DNA of 64,000 bases from Echinimonas agarilytica (GTDB lineage Bacteria; Pseudomonadota; Gammaproteobacteria; Enterobacterales; Neiellaceae), in NCBI RefSeq assembly GCF_023703465.1, contig NZ_JAMQGP010000011.1, positions 1 through 64,000 of the forward strand, read 5' to 3'. A program made the translations under genes and the position numbers. Under the pieces are notes generated by a model. That model searched no databases. It was not told where the DNA came from and saw nothing but the letters and a program-made list of their open reading frames with translations. Below are positions 1 through 9,845 of this stretch, one piece after another (within the stretch, counting starts at the first letter, position 1; each line of letters starts with the position of its first letter).

Positions 1-16
1 AGATTGTCTTGCTAAA

Positions 17-46
17 TTGTTAAAGAGCGTCGCTTCGGCGTTGCCG
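17..46 (-). promoter_or_regulatory. rrn leader antitermination site (boxB-boxA like)
   Basis: Read on the minus strand, 46-36 forms a small hairpin (CGGC, loop AAC, GCCG) followed at 29-17 by CGCTCTTTAACAA, very close to the boxA of E. coli rrn leaders (TGCTCTTTAACAA). The bases after it (AGCAAGACAATCT) also resemble the stretch ahead of 16S rRNA. The arrangement boxB then boxA downstream of strong promoters is the NusB/S10 antitermination signal of ribosomal RNA operons. The 16S gene itself lies left of position 1. Confidence 0.85.
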
Positions 47-59
47 TTGCGGGAGGCGT

Positions 60-87
60 ATAATACGCTTCCGGTGGTTAGTGTCAA
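60..87 (-). promoter_or_regulatory. rrn promoter, proximal (P2-like)
   Basis: On the minus strand a perfect -35 TTGACA (87-82) and a -10 TATTAT (65-60) are separated by 16 bases. The -10 is followed by a GC-rich discriminator (ACGCCTCCC), typical of promoters under stringent control. It lies about 40 bases upstream of boxA. Confidence 0.85.
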
Positions 88-186
88 GCGATTCAATGAA
101 TCTTTTTTGCTAACCGATTTTCTTCACCGCTTCGGGCTGAAGCCTTAACTTCTAACGTTGCCGCCTTGCCCGTTTCAGTGAGGCGC

Positions 187-214
187 ATTATAGGGAACAT
201 TAAGATCCGATCAA
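187..214 (-). promoter_or_regulatory. rrn promoter, distal (P1-like) with A/T-rich upstream region
   Basis: On the minus strand TTGATC (214-209) and a consensus TATAAT (192-187) are separated by 16 bases, followed by GCGCCTCAC, a GC-rich discriminator. Bases 215-265 upstream are strongly A/T-rich, as expected for an UP element. With the promoter at 60-87 this gives the tandem P1/P2 layout of rRNA operons, about 125 bases apart. The rest of 215-408 shows no further gene. Confidence 0.8.
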
Positions 215-408
215 GCCTTTTTCGATCATTTCGATCATTATTTTATAATTGATTATTTAACGCACAGAAACCGTCTAAATTGGTTAAATTAGCGCCATAA
301 ATTGCCTTCCTTCCGGAGTTTGATAAGTTATTCATAATGCCACGGCAGTATAGGAGTATAGGTCCCTCTCTATCGCTGTAACTCGATTTCAAATTCAAGG
401 AGAGATAC

Positions 409-828
409 ATGGAACTAAGTAGTCGATTAAGACATTACTTCAGATTTGCCATTTTGTTTGTGGAAAAAGCGCTGTTATTGTTCATTGCGCTAGCAACATT
501 AGTTGCAATTGCTCTTGAGATACAACACGTCGTTGATGCGAAGACCGTTCATCTAAGTGACATCTTATTATTGTTTATTTATTTAGAAGTGCTGGCGATG
601 TCGCGCCTTTACGTTGAACTGGGCCGTGTACCCGTGAGGTATCCAATCTATATTGCGATTATTGCTTTATCTAGATATCTAACACTCGCAACTAAAGAGA
701 TGGAAGCACTGAGTGTGTTTTGGATCGCGATGGCTATGCTAGTTATGGTCATTGCGACGCTAGGACTGCGAGTCGGCCATTTGTACTTACCTTATGACCG
801 CGCGGGAGAGGACAACAAGCGATCGTAA
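409..828 (+). CDS. psiE: PsiE family membrane protein
   Basis: A 139-residue inner-membrane protein with four hydrophobic segments (about residues 10-38, 49-65, 77-95 and 101-123). This matches the size and layout of the phosphate-starvation-inducible PsiE family (E. coli PsiE is about 136 residues). The biochemical function of the family is unknown. In E. coli the gene responds to phosphate limitation. The start is supported by a strong ribosome site (AAGGAGAG) six bases before ATG. I saw no convincing Pho box upstream. It is a single-gene unit, transcribed away from the rrn promoters and ending at a shared terminator facing rplQ. Confidence 0.8.
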   Translation: MELSSRLRHYFRFAILFVEKALLLFIALATLVAIALEIQHVVDAKTVHLSDILLLFIYLEVLAMSRLYVELGRVPVRYPIYIAIIALSRYLTLATKEMEALSVFWIAMAMLVMVIATLGLRVGHLYLPYDRAGEDNKRS

Positions 829-857
829 CTATTGGGCGACCTCTAAATAGCACGCAC

Positions 858-887
858 AAAAAAGCCGGGTCGTAACCCGGCTTTTTC
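858..887. terminator. Bidirectional terminator between psiE and rplQ
   Basis: Perfect 8-bp stem AGCCGGGT / ACCCGGCT with loop CGTA, flanked by an A-run on the left and a T-run on the right. It can therefore end both psiE (plus) and the alpha operon (minus). Confidence 0.93.
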
Positions 888-902
888 TATTCAACGCTTT
901 GC

Positions 903-1304
903 TTATTCTTCAGCAGCAGCTTCAGTTATTGCTTCTTCAGCAACTTCTGGGCGATCTACTAATTCAATATAAGCCATAGGTGCTTTATCACCGGCGCGGA
1001 AGCCACACTTCAAAATACGAGTGTAACCACCTGGACGCTCTTGATAACGCGGTCCCATTTCGTTAAACAATTTACCAACCACTTCTTTGTCGCGTGTGCG
1101 AGCAAAGGCTAGGCGACGGTTTGCAACGCTGTCTGTTTTAGACAGTGTGATCAATGGTTCGATCACTCGGCGCAACTCTTTGGCCTTAGGCAGGGTTGTC
1201 TTGATCACTTCATGACGTATCAGCGAGCATGCCATGTTACGAAACATAGCTTGGCGATGACTGCTGTTACGGTTAAGTTGACGACCACTCTTGCGATGGC
1301 GCAT
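903..1304 (-). CDS. rplQ: 50S ribosomal protein L17
   Basis: 133 residues beginning [17 protein letters not shown], the conserved L17 N-terminus; the family is 115-135 residues in Gammaproteobacteria. L17 sits on the large subunit near the exit tunnel. The C-terminal tail from about residue 120 is acidic and Ala/Glu-rich (ending [11 protein letters not shown]), a variable extension. It is the last gene of the alpha operon, 38 bases after rpoA, and is followed by a strong terminator. Confidence 0.98.
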   Translation of the reverse strand: MRHRKSGRQLNRNSSHRQAMFRNMACSLIRHEVIKTTLPKAKELRRVIEPLITLSKTDSVANRRLAFARTRDKEVVGKLFNEMGPRYQERPGGYTRILKCGFRAGDKAPMAYIELVDRPEVAEEAITEAAAEE

Positions 1305-1342
1305 GATCTTATCCTTCTAACTCTAGTTACTTCGGAACCTGA

Positions 1343-2332
1343 TTACTCACCATCAGAGATGCTAGCAGGTGGCCAGTTCTCTAGGCGCATGCCCAGAGAC
1401 AAACCACGTGATGCCAAGACATCTTTGATTTCAGTGAGTGACTTTTTACCCAAGTTAGGGGTTTTAAGTAACTCAACTTCGGTGCGTTGAACCAGATCAC
1501 CAATGTAGTGGATCGCTTCTGCCTTCAAACAGTTGGCAGAACGAACGGTTAGCTCCAGATCGTCGACAGGACGAAGCAGGATCGGATCGAATTCTGGTTT
1601 CTCTTCTTTCTGCTCTGGCTCGCTGATATCACGCAGCTCAACAAAGGCATCAAGTTGTTCGGCCAAAATGGTTGCTGAACGGCGAATCGCTTCTTCAGGA
1701 TCCAAAGTGCCGTTAGTTTCCATATCGATCACCAGCTTATCCAAGTCAGTACGTTGCTCTACCCGAGCCGCTTCAACATTGTAAGCGATACGACGTACTG
1801 GACTGAACGAGGCATCAACGAGTAAACGGCCAATAGGACGCTCATCTTCGTCGTTGTCTACGCGCGCTGATACTGGTACGTATCCGCGACCACGTTCAAC
1901 TGTGATGCTCATGCTGATTTCGCCTTCACCTGTCAATGTACAAATGACATGTTCAGGATTGACGACCTCGACATCACCGTCGTGGGTGATGTCGCCTGCG
2001 ACTACAGGACCTGCACCGCTCTTGGACAAGGTCAGTACTGCTTTGTCTTTGCCGGCCATATTAACGGCCAAACCTTTAAGGTTAAGCAGGATTTCGATGA
2101 TGTCTTCCAGCACACCTTCTTTTGTGCTGTATTCATGTTGTACACCATCTATTTCTACTTCAGTCACAGCCACACCTGGCATAGACGAAAGTAAAATACG
2201 ACGAAGAGCGTTACCTAGGGTATGACCAAAACCACGTTCTAATGGTTCTAAAGTCACTTTGGCTCGAGAAGTAGAAACTTGCTCGATATCCACCAACCTA
2301 GGTTTGAGAAACTCGGTAACAGACCCCTGCAT
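1343..2332 (-). CDS. rpoA: DNA-directed RNA polymerase subunit alpha
   Basis: 329 residues, the same length as E. coli RpoA. The N-terminal domain (about 1-235) carries the assembly motif [20 protein letters not shown] and dimerises to nucleate the polymerase. A linker rich in Glu/Lys (near 238-248) leads to the C-terminal helix-hairpin domain (about 250-329), which binds UP elements and activators; the motif [19 protein letters not shown] is visible. It sits in the alpha operon between rpsD and rplQ. Confidence 0.99.
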   Translation of the reverse strand: MQGSVTEFLKPRLVDIEQVSTSRAKVTLEPLERGFGHTLGNALRRILLSSMPGVAVTEVEIDGVQHEYSTKEGVLEDIIEILLNLKGLAVNMAGKDKAVLTLSKSGAGPVVAGDITHDGDVEVVNPEHVICTLTGEGEISMSITVERGRGYVPVSARVDNDEDERPIGRLLVDASFSPVRRIAYNVEAARVEQRTDLDKLVIDMETNGTLDPEEAIRRSATILAEQLDAFVELRDISEPEQKEEKPEFDPILLRPVDDLELTVRSANCLKAEAIHYIGDLVQRTEVELLKTPNLGKKSLTEIKDVLASRGLSLGMRLENWPPASISDGE

Positions 2333-2364
2333 TTGTGTCCTCTCTTTGACTTAAGCGTTACGCT

Positions 2365-2985
2365 TTACTTCGAGTAAAGCTCGACGATCAGCTGTTCGTT
2401 AATGTCGGCTGACAAATCGCTACGCTCAGGATGGCGCTTATAAGTGCCTTCCATTTTGCCAGCATCCACTTCCAGCCAAGTCGGCTTTTCACGTTGTCCA
2501 GCCAGCTCAAGAGCAGCTTTGATACGTGCTTGTGTTTTAGCTTTTTCGCGAACGGTAATTACATCATCAACAGAAACTTTGAATGATGGGATGTTTACAA
2601 CACCACCGTTAACCACGATAGCTTTATGACTAACTAACTGACGTGCTTCAGCACGAGTAGCAGCATAACCTAAGCGGTATACAACGTTATCAAGGCGACC
2701 TTCGAGTAATACTAATAGGTTTTCACCTGTATTACCTTTCAGGCGTGCAGCCTCTTTATAAAGGTTACGGAATTGCTTTTCGAGCACGCCATACATACGA
2801 CGAACTTTTTGCTTTTCACGTAACTGAACACCGTAGTCAGACAAGCGTGGCTTACGCGCACCATGTTGACCAGGTGGATTGTCGATCTTGCACTTGGTGT
2901 CGATCGCTCGAACACCACTTTTTAAAAACAGATCAGTGCCTTCACGACGGCTAAGCTTGAGTTTTGGACCCAAATATCTTGCCAT
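2365..2985 (-). CDS. rpsD: 30S ribosomal protein S4
   Basis: 206 residues beginning [19 protein letters not shown], full length for S4. The S4 RNA-binding domain lies at about 95-155 ([20 protein letters not shown]). S4 binds the 5' domain of 16S rRNA and initiates subunit assembly. In E. coli it is also the translational repressor of the alpha operon through the rpsM leader, and the matching leader is present here at 3780-3900. Confidence 0.99.
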   Translation of the reverse strand: MARYLGPKLKLSRREGTDLFLKSGVRAIDTKCKIDNPPGQHGARKPRLSDYGVQLREKQKVRRMYGVLEKQFRNLYKEAARLKGNTGENLLVLLEGRLDNVVYRLGYAATRAEARQLVSHKAIVVNGGVVNIPSFKVSVDDVITVREKAKTQARIKAALELAGQREKPTWLEVDAGKMEGTYKRHPERSDLSADINEQLIVELYSK

Positions 2986-3015
2986 GTTCTTTCTCCAATA
3001 TCCCTAAACGCTGCG

Positions 3016-3405
3016 TTATACGCGACGTTTTTTCGGTGGACGACAACCATTGTGAGGAATCGGCGTAACATCAACAATGTTGGTGATGCGGTAGCCGGCA
3101 GCGTTCAATGCACGGATCGCGGACTCACGTCCTGGACCTGGGCCTTTTACGAACACTTCTAAATTCTTCACGCCATAATCTTGTGCTGCAGTGCCTGCAC
3201 GTTCAGCAGCTACCTGAGCAGCGAACGGTGTAGACTTACGCGAACCACGGAAGCCTGAGCCACCCGCAGTTGCCCATGACAGCGCATTACCTTGACGATC
3301 GGTAATAGTCACGATGGTGTTGTTGAAAGAAGCATGGATATGAGCCATGCCGTCAGGTATCTGCTTCTTGACGCGTTTACGCGCGCGAGTTGGTTGTTTA
3401 GCCAT
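3016..3405 (-). CDS. rpsK: 30S ribosomal protein S11
   Basis: 129 residues, the usual length. It contains the conserved stretch [18 protein letters not shown] and ends in the basic tail [14 protein letters not shown]11 forms part of the small-subunit platform near the E site. Second gene of the alpha operon, 17 bases after rpsM. Confidence 0.99.
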   Translation of the reverse strand: MAKQPTRARKRVKKQIPDGMAHIHASFNNTIVTITDRQGNALSWATAGGSGFRGSRKSTPFAAQVAAERAGTAAQDYGVKNLEVFVKGPGPGRESAIRALNAAGYRITNIVDVTPIPHNGCRPPKKRRV

Positions 3406-3422
3406 TGTTTATACCTTCCCGA

Positions 3423-3779
3423 TTACTTTTTGATCGGCTTACGCGGACCCTTGCGGGTACGGGCGTTAGTCTTAGTACGCTGACCACGAAGTGGTAGGCT
3501 ACGACGGTGGCGCATGCCACGGTAGCAACCCAGATCCATCAAACGTTTGATGTTCAGCGTTACTTCACGACGAAGGTCACCTTCAACGGTGTACTTAGCA
3601 ACTTCTTCACGCAACGTATCGATCGTGGACTCATCCAGTTGACCGATTTTTGCATCTTCAGCAACGCCGGTGGCAGCACAAATGGCTTGCGCACGGGTCT
3701 TGCCTAGGCCGTAGATTGCGGTTAGCGCAACTACAGCGTGTTTATTGTCAGGGACGTTAATGCCGGCTATACGGGCCAT
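3423..3779 (-). CDS. rpsM: 30S ribosomal protein S13
   Basis: 118 residues beginning [16 protein letters not shown]. The frame opens nine bases earlier (MQL), but the family starts at MARIAG, and AAGGAG lies at a good distance from the ATG at 3779. The helix-two-turn-helix and basic tail ([17 protein letters not shown]) are intact. S13 contacts P-site tRNA and the bridge to the large subunit. First gene of the alpha operon, preceded by the S4-responsive leader. Confidence 0.98.
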   Translation of the reverse strand: MARIAGINVPDNKHAVVALTAIYGLGKTRAQAICAATGVAEDAKIGQLDESTIDTLREEVAKYTVEGDLRREVTLNIKRLMDLGCYRGMRHRRSLPLRGQRTKTNARTRKGPRKPIKK

Positions 3780-3858
3780 CAACTGCACTCCTTTCTTTAT
3801 AGGTCATCGATTTGAAAAGCCCGTAAGGATACTCAACCGATGCCCTGTTTGCAAATAC
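3780..3858 (-). promoter_or_regulatory. Alpha operon leader (S4-binding pseudoknot)
   Basis: On the minus strand the leader contains TTGAGTATCCTTACGGGC followed by TTTTCA. This matches the core of the E. coli alpha operon leader (TTGAGTATCC ... ACGGGCTTTTCA), whose pseudoknot overlaps the rpsM ribosome site and is trapped by S4. The ribosome site AAGGAG follows directly before rpsM. The element is known in E. coli; its presence here is read from primary sequence, not from folding. Confidence 0.85.
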
Positions 3859-3885
3859 GATTGACCTGCAAACAGCAGGTCAATC
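3859..3885 (-). other. Perfect 11-bp hairpin between rpmJ and rpsM
   Basis: GATTGACCTGC and its exact complement GCAGGTCAATC flank a five-base loop. On the minus strand it lies 15 bases after the rpmJ stop and just before the alpha leader. No U-run follows, so it is a poor terminator; a processing or stabilising hairpin at the spc/alpha boundary is more likely. Confidence 0.7.
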
Positions 3886-3900
3886 TCTTTAGATGCCGAA

Positions 3901-4014
3901 TTAGCCTTGGCGTTGTTTGTGCTTAGGCTCATCGCAAATCACCCGGACAACGCCGCGGCGCTTGATGATTTTGCAATTCCGACAAATTTTCTTTACGGAT
4001 GCGCGAACTTTCAT
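3901..4014 (-). CDS. rpmJ: 50S ribosomal protein L36
   Basis: A 37-residue protein, [20 protein letters not shown] followed by [17 protein letters not shown]. It has the zinc-binding pattern C-x2-C-x12-C-x4-H (Cys11, Cys14, Cys27, His32), so it is the zinc-containing C+ form of L36. It lies 34 bases after secY and ends the spc operon, the standard position. Confidence 0.97.
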   Translation of the reverse strand: MKVRASVKKICRNCKIIKRRGVVRVICDEPKHKQRQG

Positions 4015-4048
4015 TCTTTAACTCCGTTGAGTTACCAACAACATGGCC

Positions 4049-5377
4049 TTATCGGCCATAGTTCTTAAGGTTGGCTTTGCGAAGTACAGATTCATATTGA
4101 CTTGACATCAAATGAGTCTGCACCTGGGCCATGAAATCCATGATGACAACAACAATAATGAGCAATGATGTTCCACCGAAGTAGAATTGCACATTCATGG
4201 TGATGAGCATGAACTCAGGAACCAGACAAACTAGTGTAATGTACAGTGCACCGGCCAAAGTGAGTCGAGTCATCACTTTGTCAATGTAGCGCGATGTTTG
4301 CTCTCCTGGGCGTATGCCTGGGATGAACGCTCCCGATTTCTTCAAGTTATCTGCCGTTTCACGCGGATTGAAAACCAATGCCGTGTAGAAAAAGCAGAAG
4401 AAGATAATCGCAGCAGCATAAAGCATTACATATAACGGCTGACCTGGCTGCAGTGTCATTGACACTTGCTGCAGAAATTCAGCCAACATTCCATCTCCAG
4501 AACCAAACCAGCTTGCAGCTGTGGCAGGGAACAGAATGATGCTTGAAGCAAAGATAGGTGGAATTACACCAGCCATATTTACTTTAAGCGGTAAATGCGT
4601 GCTTTGCTGAGCAAACACCTGACGGCCCTGCTGACGCTTAGCATAGTTCACTACGATGCGGCGCTGACCACGTTCAACGAACACTACAAAGAACGTCACG
4701 ACGAAAACAATTGCGGTTATCAATAATAAGACAATCGCGTTCATTTCACCTTGACGAGCTTGTTCGATCGTTTGACCGATTGCCGAAGGCAACCCGGCAA
4801 CAATGCCGGTAAAGATCAGGATAGAAATACCGTTTCCGATACCTCTCTCGGTGATTTGTTCACCGAGCCACATCAAGAACATTGTACCTGTGACCAAACT
4901 CACAACGGCTGTAAAGTAAAAACCGAAGCCTGGGTCTACAACCAAACCTGGCATCAGGTTTGGTAAGCCGGTGGCAATACCAACGGCTTGGAACGTACCA
5001 AGTACAAGCGTGAAGTAGCGGGTATACTGGCTAATCTTACGACGACCAGCTTCCCCATCTTTCTTCATTTCAGCTAGCGCTGGATGAACGACTGTTAACA
5101 GCTGCATGATAATCGACGCCGAAATGTACGGCATGATTCCTAATGCAAAAACAGACGCTCGCTCCAAAGCACCACCGGAAAACATATTAAACATTTCCAC
5201 AATAGTGCCGCGCTGTTGGGCAAATAAGTCAGCGAGAACCGAGGCATCAATACCCGGGATCGGCACAAATGAGCCGGCCCGGAACACAAGGATGGCTCCC
5301 AACACAAACAGCAGACGGCTGCGTAATTCACCCAACCCGCCTTTCGTACTATTTAAGTCCAATCCTGGTGTAGCCAT
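4049..5377 (-). CDS. secY: Protein translocase subunit SecY
   Basis: 442 residues with ten predicted membrane segments, the pore of the SecYEG channel. The N-terminal [20 protein letters not shown] and the cytoplasmic loop containing [12 protein letters not shown] are family hallmarks. The C-terminal tail ends KANLKNYGR. It sits in the spc operon between rplO and rpmJ; its partner secE lies at 36371-36748. Confidence 0.99.
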   Translation of the reverse strand: MATPGLDLNSTKGGLGELRSRLLFVLGAILVFRAGSFVPIPGIDASVLADLFAQQRGTIVEMFNMFSGGALERASVFALGIMPYISASIIMQLLTVVHPALAEMKKDGEAGRRKISQYTRYFTLVLGTFQAVGIATGLPNLMPGLVVDPGFGFYFTAVVSLVTGTMFLMWLGEQITERGIGNGISILIFTGIVAGLPSAIGQTIEQARQGEMNAIVLLLITAIVFVVTFFVVFVERGQRRIVVNYAKRQQGRQVFAQQSTHLPLKVNMAGVIPPIFASSIILFPATAASWFGSGDGMLAEFLQQVSMTLQPGQPLYVMLYAAAIIFFCFFYTALVFNPRETADNLKKSGAFIPGIRPGEQTSRYIDKVMTRLTLAGALYITLVCLVPEFMLITMNVQFYFGGTSLLIIVVVIMDFMAQVQTHLMSSQYESVLRKANLKNYGR

Positions 5378-5383
5378 TGATCC

Positions 5384-5818
5384 CTATTCCTCGACTTTGC
5401 CGCCAGCTGCTTCAATTGCAGCCTGTGCACCCTTAGTTACAGCAATGCCTTTGACATTAACTGCTTTGTTCAGTTCACCTGAAAGCACGATCTTAACGAT
5501 CTTAGTTGTGCCTTTAATCAAGTTAGCTGCGCGCAGAGCATTCATATCCACTACTTCTGCTTCTACTTTAGCCAGTTCATGTAGGCGAACCTCTTGACGT
5601 ACCAACTGCTTACGTGAAGTGAAACCGAACTTAGGTAGACGCTGTTTCAAAGGCATTTGACCGCCTTCAAAACCTGGACGAACACTACCGCCAGAACGCG
5701 ACTTCTGGCCTTTGTGACCACGGCCACCGGTCTTACCAAGACCAGAACCGATACCACGACCAACGCGCTTACCAGCAGTTTTTGAGCCAGCAGCAGGTGA
5801 CAAATTATTTAAACGCAT
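5384..5818 (-). CDS. rplO: 50S ribosomal protein L15
   Basis: 144 residues beginning [20 protein letters not shown], followed by the Gly/Arg-rich segment [20 protein letters not shown] that threads into 23S rRNA. Full length. Its ATG overlaps the rpmD stop codon by one base, which suggests coupled translation. Confidence 0.99.
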   Translation of the reverse strand: MRLNNLSPAAGSKTAGKRVGRGIGSGLGKTGGRGHKGQKSRSGGSVRPGFEGGQMPLKQRLPKFGFTSRKQLVRQEVRLHELAKVEAEVVDMNALRAANLIKGTTKIVKIVLSGELNKAVNVKGIAVTKGAQAAIEAAGGKVEE

Positions 5819-6003
5819 TATTCACCCTCCACTTTAACCATGTAGTAAACCTTGTTGATCATGCCGCGAACTGAAGGAGTATCTTCAACTTCAACGGTAT
5901 GGCCAATGCGACGCAAACCTAGACCTGCCAGGGATGCTCTGTGCTTAGGTAAACGGCCGATAGAGCTTTTTACCTGAGTCACTTTTACTGTTTTTTTCGC
6001 CAT
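5818..6003 (-). CDS. rpmD: 50S ribosomal protein L30
   Basis: 61 residues ([20 protein letters not shown]...), matching bacterial short-form L30 with the ferredoxin-like fold and the motif [12 protein letters not shown]. It lies between rpsE and rplO and overlaps the latter by one base (TAATG). Confidence 0.98.
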   Translation of the reverse strand: MAKKTVKVTQVKSSIGRLPKHRASLAGLGLRRIGHTVEVEDTPSVRGMINKVYYMVKVEGE

Positions 6004-6009
6004 GATGTC

Positions 6010-6510
6010 TTACCCCAGAATTTCTTCTACAGACAAGCCACGTTTAGCGGCGATTTGCTCAGGTGACTGCATGTTCACTAGAGCATCGATAGTTGCGCGA
6101 ACGATGTTGATTGGGTTCGTAGAACCATAAGCTTTTGACAGTACGTTTTGTACGCCAGCCACTTCCAATACAGCACGCATTGCGCCACCGGCAATAATAC
6201 CGGTACCTTCAGATGCAGGTTGCATATAAACGCGCGAACCTGTGTGACGACCTTTTACAGGGTGCCACAACGTGTTGCCATTTAATTCAACATTCTGCAT
6301 GTTGCGACGGGCTTTCTCCATCGCTTTTTGGATAGCTGCAGGTACTTCGCGGGCTTTGCCGTAGCCAAAACCTACGCGACCTTTACCATCACCAACAACA
6401 GTCAAGGCTGTGAAACTGAAGATGCGACCACCTTTAACGGTTTTCGCTACACGGTTAACCGCGATTAATTTCTCCAGAAATTCGCCTTGTTGCAATTCAG
6501 CTTTTGCCAT
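6010..6510 (-). CDS. rpsE: 30S ribosomal protein S5
   Basis: 166 residues beginning [20 protein letters not shown]. The frame is open 16 codons further upstream, but AAGGAG sits just before the ATG at 6510 and the family begins here. The double-stranded RNA-binding fold holds the fidelity loop [13 protein letters not shown] and [14 protein letters not shown]5 acts in decoding accuracy and mRNA unwinding at the entry channel. Confidence 0.98.
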   Translation of the reverse strand: MAKAELQQGEFLEKLIAVNRVAKTVKGGRIFSFTALTVVGDGKGRVGFGYGKAREVPAAIQKAMEKARRNMQNVELNGNTLWHPVKGRHTGSRVYMQPASEGTGIIAGGAMRAVLEVAGVQNVLSKAYGSTNPINIVRATIDALVNMQSPEQIAAKRGLSVEEILG

Positions 6511-6520
6511 GATCGACTCC

Positions 6521-6874
6521 TTAGAACTGCAGACCGGCTTCGCGCGCTGCATCAGCAAGAGCAGCTACACGACCGTGATATTTAAAACCAGAGCGGTCAA
6601 ACGCTACTGAAGAAACGTCTTTTGCTAAGCCGCGTTCTGCAATGGCTTTACCCACTGCTTTAGCTGCTTCGACGTTACCAGTAGATTTCAGTTCTTCGCC
6701 AATTGCTTTCTCAACTGTTGAGGCAGCAGCGATAACTTCTGAACCATTCGGCGCGATCAGTTGGGCGTAGATGTGCTGAGCTGTACGATGTACAACTAAG
6801 CGGGTAGCACCCAACTCTTGAATTTTTTTGCGAGCGCGAGTAGCACGACGCAAACGAGATGTTTTCTTGTCCAT
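6521..6874 (-). CDS. rplR: 50S ribosomal protein L18
   Basis: 117 residues beginning [20 protein letters not shown], with the basic N-terminal tail that binds 5S rRNA and the C-terminal [20 protein letters not shown] motif. The length equals the E. coli protein. Located between rplF and rpsE in the spc operon. Confidence 0.99.
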   Translation of the reverse strand: MDKKTSRLRRATRARKKIQELGATRLVVHRTAQHIYAQLIAPNGSEVIAAASTVEKAIGEELKSTGNVEAAKAVGKAIAERGLAKDVSSVAFDRSGFKYHGRVAALADAAREAGLQF

Positions 6875-6883
6875 CGCAGTACC

Positions 6884-7417
6884 TTACTTCTTCTTAGCTT
6901 CTTTACGACGAACATGTTCGTCAGCGTAACGTACACCTTTGCCTTTATAAGGCTCTGGCTTACGATATGCGCGAATGTTTGCCGCAACTTGGCCAACCAA
7001 CTGCTTATCAACGCCTTTCAGCACGATTTCAGTCTGGGATGGACACTCTGCCGAAACGCCTTCTGGTAATTCATGGTCAATTGGGTGTGAGAAGCCCAAA
7101 GCGAGGTTTACAACCTTACCTTTAGCCGCTGCACGGTAACCAACACCATTCAGTACCAATTTGCGTTCGAACCCTTGGCTAACACCAGTAACCATATTGT
7201 TTACCAGTGCGCGCGCAGTACCTGCCTGCGCCCAACTACCACTTACACCTTCACGACCAGCGAAAGTAACAGCATTATCTTCCTGCTTTACTTCAACTGC
7301 TGCGTTTACTGTGCGAGTCAGCGAGCCCTGAGCACCTTTTACGGTGATATCCTGGCCTTTAAGCGTAACTTCAACGCCGGCAGGGAGCTGAACAGGAGCT
7401 TTTGCTACACGAGACAT
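6884..7417 (-). CDS. rplF: 50S ribosomal protein L6
   Basis: 177 residues beginning [20 protein letters not shown], two tandem L6 folds. The C-terminal signature [20 protein letters not shown] is intact. It binds near the sarcin-ricin loop where elongation factors dock. Spc operon. Confidence 0.99.
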   Translation of the reverse strand: MSRVAKAPVQLPAGVEVTLKGQDITVKGAQGSLTRTVNAAVEVKQEDNAVTFAGREGVSGSWAQAGTARALVNNMVTGVSQGFERKLVLNGVGYRAAAKGKVVNLALGFSHPIDHELPEGVSAECPSQTEIVLKGVDKQLVGQVAANIRAYRKPEPYKGKGVRYADEHVRRKEAKKK

Positions 7418-7430
7418 TCTCTACCTCCGA

Positions 7431-7823
7431 TTAAGCTACGTAGCCGATGATTTCACCGCCCATGCCTGCTTTACGAGCAGCACGGTCGGACATCACGCCT
7501 TTAGAAGTGGAAACGATAGAAACACCGAGACCAGCCAATACTTTAGGTAATTCACCTTTCTTCTTATAAATACGAAGACCAGGGCGACTTACGCGTTGGA
7601 TGGTTTCAATAACTTCTTTGCCTTGGAAATATTTTAATTCTACTTCCAACTCTGCTTTAACATCGCTCGTTACTTGGTAACCAGAGATGTAGCCTTCTTC
7701 CTGAAGTAATTTCGCAATCGCTACTTTTACTTTTGAAGACGGCATTTTTACCGCAACTTTCTTGGCCGCCTGGCCGTTACGGATTCGAGTGAACATGTCC
7801 GCAATCGGATCTTGCATACTCAT
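7431..7823 (-). CDS. rpsH: 30S ribosomal protein S8
   Basis: 130 residues beginning [20 protein letters not shown]; the C-terminal signature [20 protein letters not shown] is present. S8 binds the 16S central domain. In E. coli it represses the spc operon at a site near the rplE start, which I did not try to fold here. Confidence 0.99.
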   Translation of the reverse strand: MSMQDPIADMFTRIRNGQAAKKVAVKMPSSKVKVAIAKLLQEEGYISGYQVTSDVKAELEVELKYFQGKEVIETIQRVSRPGLRIYKKKGELPKVLAGLGVSIVSTSKGVMSDRAARKAGMGGEIIGYVA

Positions 7824-7850
7824 ATCAATATACTCCCGTGAACGACTGGA

Positions 7851-8156
7851 TTACCAAGACGCCTTGCGCAGGCCAGGAACTTCGCCGCGCATCGCTGCTT
7901 CACGCAATTTAATACGGCTTAAACCGAATTTGCGTAAGAATGCGTGCGGACGACCGGTAACACGACAACGGTTACGTTGACGTGATTTGCTACTGTCGCG
8001 AGGCAGAGCTTGCAGTTTCAAAACTGCATCCCAACGATCTTCTTCAGAAGTCGTAGGGTTAGCAATCAATGCTTTTAGTGCCTGACGCTTTTCAGCGTAC
8101 TTGGCTACAAGTTTGGCGCGTTTAACTTCACGAGCCTTCATGGATTTCTTAGCCAT
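7851..8156 (-). CDS. rpsN: 30S ribosomal protein S14
   Basis: 101 residues beginning [20 protein letters not shown]. The open frame extends 59 codons upstream into rplE, but the family start is at 8156, ten bases after the rplE stop. It is the long zinc-free form: the position of the zinc motif reads [20 protein letters not shown], with one Cys rather than four. Confidence 0.98.
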   Translation of the reverse strand: MAKKSMKAREVKRAKLVAKYAEKRQALKALIANPTTSEEDRWDAVLKLQALPRDSSKSRQRNRCRVTGRPHAFLRKFGLSRIKLREAAMRGEVPGLRKASW

Positions 8157-8166
8157 AACCCTGTCC

Positions 8167-8706
8167 TTATTTGCGGAATGGGAAATTGAATGCGGCCAGC
8201 AGAGCGCGGCCTTCTTCGTCAGAACTTGCACCGGTAGTGATAGTAATATCCATACCGCGTACCTTATCAACCTTATCAAAGTCGATTTCTGGGAAGATGA
8301 TTTGCTCGCGTACGCCCATACTGTAGTTGCCACGACCGTCGAACGACTTAGCGCTCACACCACGGAAGTCGCGAATACGAGGCATCGCAATACAAATTAA
8401 GCGCTCCAAGAATTCCCACATACGTTCGCCACGCAGGGTAACCTTGCAACCAATTGGGTAGCCTTCACGGATTTTAAAGCCAGCTACTGATTTGCGAGCT
8501 TTGGTTACTACAGGCTTTTGGCCTGTAATTGTTGCCATATCAGATACAGCATTTTCCAAAACTTTCTTATCAGTAAGAGCTTCACCAACACCCATATTGA
8601 GTGTGATTTTTTCAATCCGAGGGACTTGCATGATACTGCTGTAACCGAACTCTTTTTGAAGAGTTGGTACGACAGTCTCGTTGTAGTACTCATGCAGTTT
8701 CGCCAT
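8167..8706 (-). CDS. rplE: 50S ribosomal protein L5
   Basis: 179 residues beginning [20 protein letters not shown], with the conserved [13 protein letters not shown] and the C-terminal [20 protein letters not shown] segment. L5 binds 5S rRNA in the central protuberance. Full length and in its standard place between rplX and rpsN. Confidence 0.99.
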   Translation of the reverse strand: MAKLHEYYNETVVPTLQKEFGYSSIMQVPRIEKITLNMGVGEALTDKKVLENAVSDMATITGQKPVVTKARKSVAGFKIREGYPIGCKVTLRGERMWEFLERLICIAMPRIRDFRGVSAKSFDGRGNYSMGVREQIIFPEIDFDKVDKVRGMDITITTGASSDEEGRALLAAFNFPFRK

Positions 8707-8721
8707 CGTAAATACTCCGAA

Positions 8722-9039
8722 TTAGCTAATTACTTGATCATTCGATTTGAAGATACGTACTTTCTTGCCATCTTCAACTCGGAATCCAACACGATCTGCT
8801 TTGCCAGTTTCGGCGTTATAGATCGCAACATTTGAGATATGAAGCGGTGCTTCTTTCTCAATAATGCCACCCTCTACCTGTTGGTATGGGTTTGGCTTTT
8901 GGTGTTTCTTGACGAGGTTAACGCCTTTTACAACTACCTTGTTAGCTTCAACTAGAACTTGCTCGACTTCGCCGCGCTTGCCCTTGTCTTTACCTGCCAA
9001 CACGATAATCTCATCGCCTTTGCGGATTTTCGCTGCCAT
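8722..9039 (-). CDS. rplX: 50S ribosomal protein L24
   Basis: 105 residues beginning [20 protein letters not shown], the KOW motif of L24, an early assembly protein of the large subunit. Full length. It lies 11 bases after rplN. Confidence 0.99.
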   Translation of the reverse strand: MAAKIRKGDEIIVLAGKDKGKRGEVEQVLVEANKVVVKGVNLVKKHQKPNPYQQVEGGIIEKEAPLHISNVAIYNAETGKADRVGFRVEDGKKVRIFKSNDQVIS

Positions 9040-9050
9040 TTTAGTTCTCC

Positions 9051-9419
9051 TTACAGTACTTCAGGAGCCAGTGAGACAATTTTCATGAACTTTTCATTAC
9101 GAAGTTCACGTGTCACTGGACCGAAGATACGAGTACCGATCGGCGCATGGTTCGCGTTCAAAAGAACGGCTGCATTACGATCGAATTTAATCAGAGAACC
9201 ATCCTGACGACGAACGCCCTTTCTGGTTCTAACTACAACAGCATTAAGGACTTCACCTTTCTTAACTTTGCCGCGTGGAATTGCTTCCTTTACGCTGACT
9301 TTGATGATGTCACCAATACCGGCATAGCGGCGGTGAGACCCACCGAGAACCTTAATACACATCACGCTGCGCGCGCCGCTGTTGTCGGCAACGTCCAGCA
9401 GGGTCTGCATCTGGATCAT
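9051..9419 (-). CDS. rplN: 50S ribosomal protein L14
   Basis: 122 residues beginning [20 protein letters not shown] and ending [21 protein letters not shown], the usual length and ends. First gene of the spc operon, separated from rpsQ by a terminator and a promoter at 9507-9572. Confidence 0.99.
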   Translation of the reverse strand: MIQMQTLLDVADNSGARSVMCIKVLGGSHRRYAGIGDIIKVSVKEAIPRGKVKKGEVLNAVVVRTRKGVRRQDGSLIKFDRNAAVLLNANHAPIGTRIFGPVTRELRNEKFMKIVSLAPEVL

Positions 9420-9506
9420 TTCAGTGCTCCGCTACTCTTAACTTAAAAGAAAAATTCATACTCTTCATGAGTACAAATCAGGACTCCCTTGTATCAAGGG
9501 CGCGGA

Positions 9507-9515
9507 ATTATACCA
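9507..9515 (-). promoter_or_regulatory. spc operon promoter (extended -10)
   Basis: On the minus strand TGGTATAAT (9515-9507) is a perfect extended -10 (TG-N-TATAAT) with no clear -35, followed by the GC-rich TCCGCGCCC. The transcript would start near 9500 and open with a 6-bp hairpin (CCCTTG/CAAGGG at 9486-9500) before rplN. It lies directly after the S10 operon terminator, which fits an independent spc promoter. Confidence 0.75.
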
Positions 9516-9545
9516 ACGTTTCTTGATAATGGATAGTCCAATAAT

Positions 9546-9572
9546 AAAAAAGGCTCCCGAGGGAGCCTTTTA
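9546..9572 (-). terminator. S10 operon terminator after rpsQ
   Basis: GGCTCCC/GGGAGCC hairpin with a tight loop. On the minus strand it is followed by six T, and it begins about 20 bases after the rpsQ stop. It also has a T-run on the plus strand, but no plus-strand gene precedes it. It marks the boundary between the S10 and spc operons. Confidence 0.9.
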
Positions 9573-9593
9573 TTCTCTAAAGCATTAATAAAA

Positions 9594-9845
9594 TTAAGCT
9601 TTAGTAACCACTTCTACTAGCGTCCAAGACTTAGTCTTAGATAATGGACGGCATTCTTTAATGCTGACCACGTCACCAACAGAACATTGGTTAGTCTCAT
9701 CGTGCACGTGCAGCTTAGTAGTACGCTTGATGTATTTCCCATAAATTGGGTGTTTCACCTTACGTTCAATCGCAACAGTAATGGACTTGTCCATCTTGTT
9801 ACCGATTACTTTAGCTTGCAGCGTACGAATATTAGCTTCGCTCAT
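9594..9845 (-). CDS. rpsQ: 30S ribosomal protein S17
   Basis: 83 residues with the OB-fold signature [20 protein letters not shown]. Last gene of the S10 operon. Its ATG overlaps the rpmC stop by one base. Confidence 0.99.
   Translation of the reverse strand: MSEANIRTLQAKVIGNKMDKSITVAIERKVKHPIYGKYIKRTTKLHVHDETNQCSVGDVVSIKECRPLSKTKSWTLVEVVTKA

Noticed and set aside
6796-7069. Open frames overlapping rplR and rplF on both strands
   Set aside because: They lie within well-conserved ribosomal protein genes in other frames.
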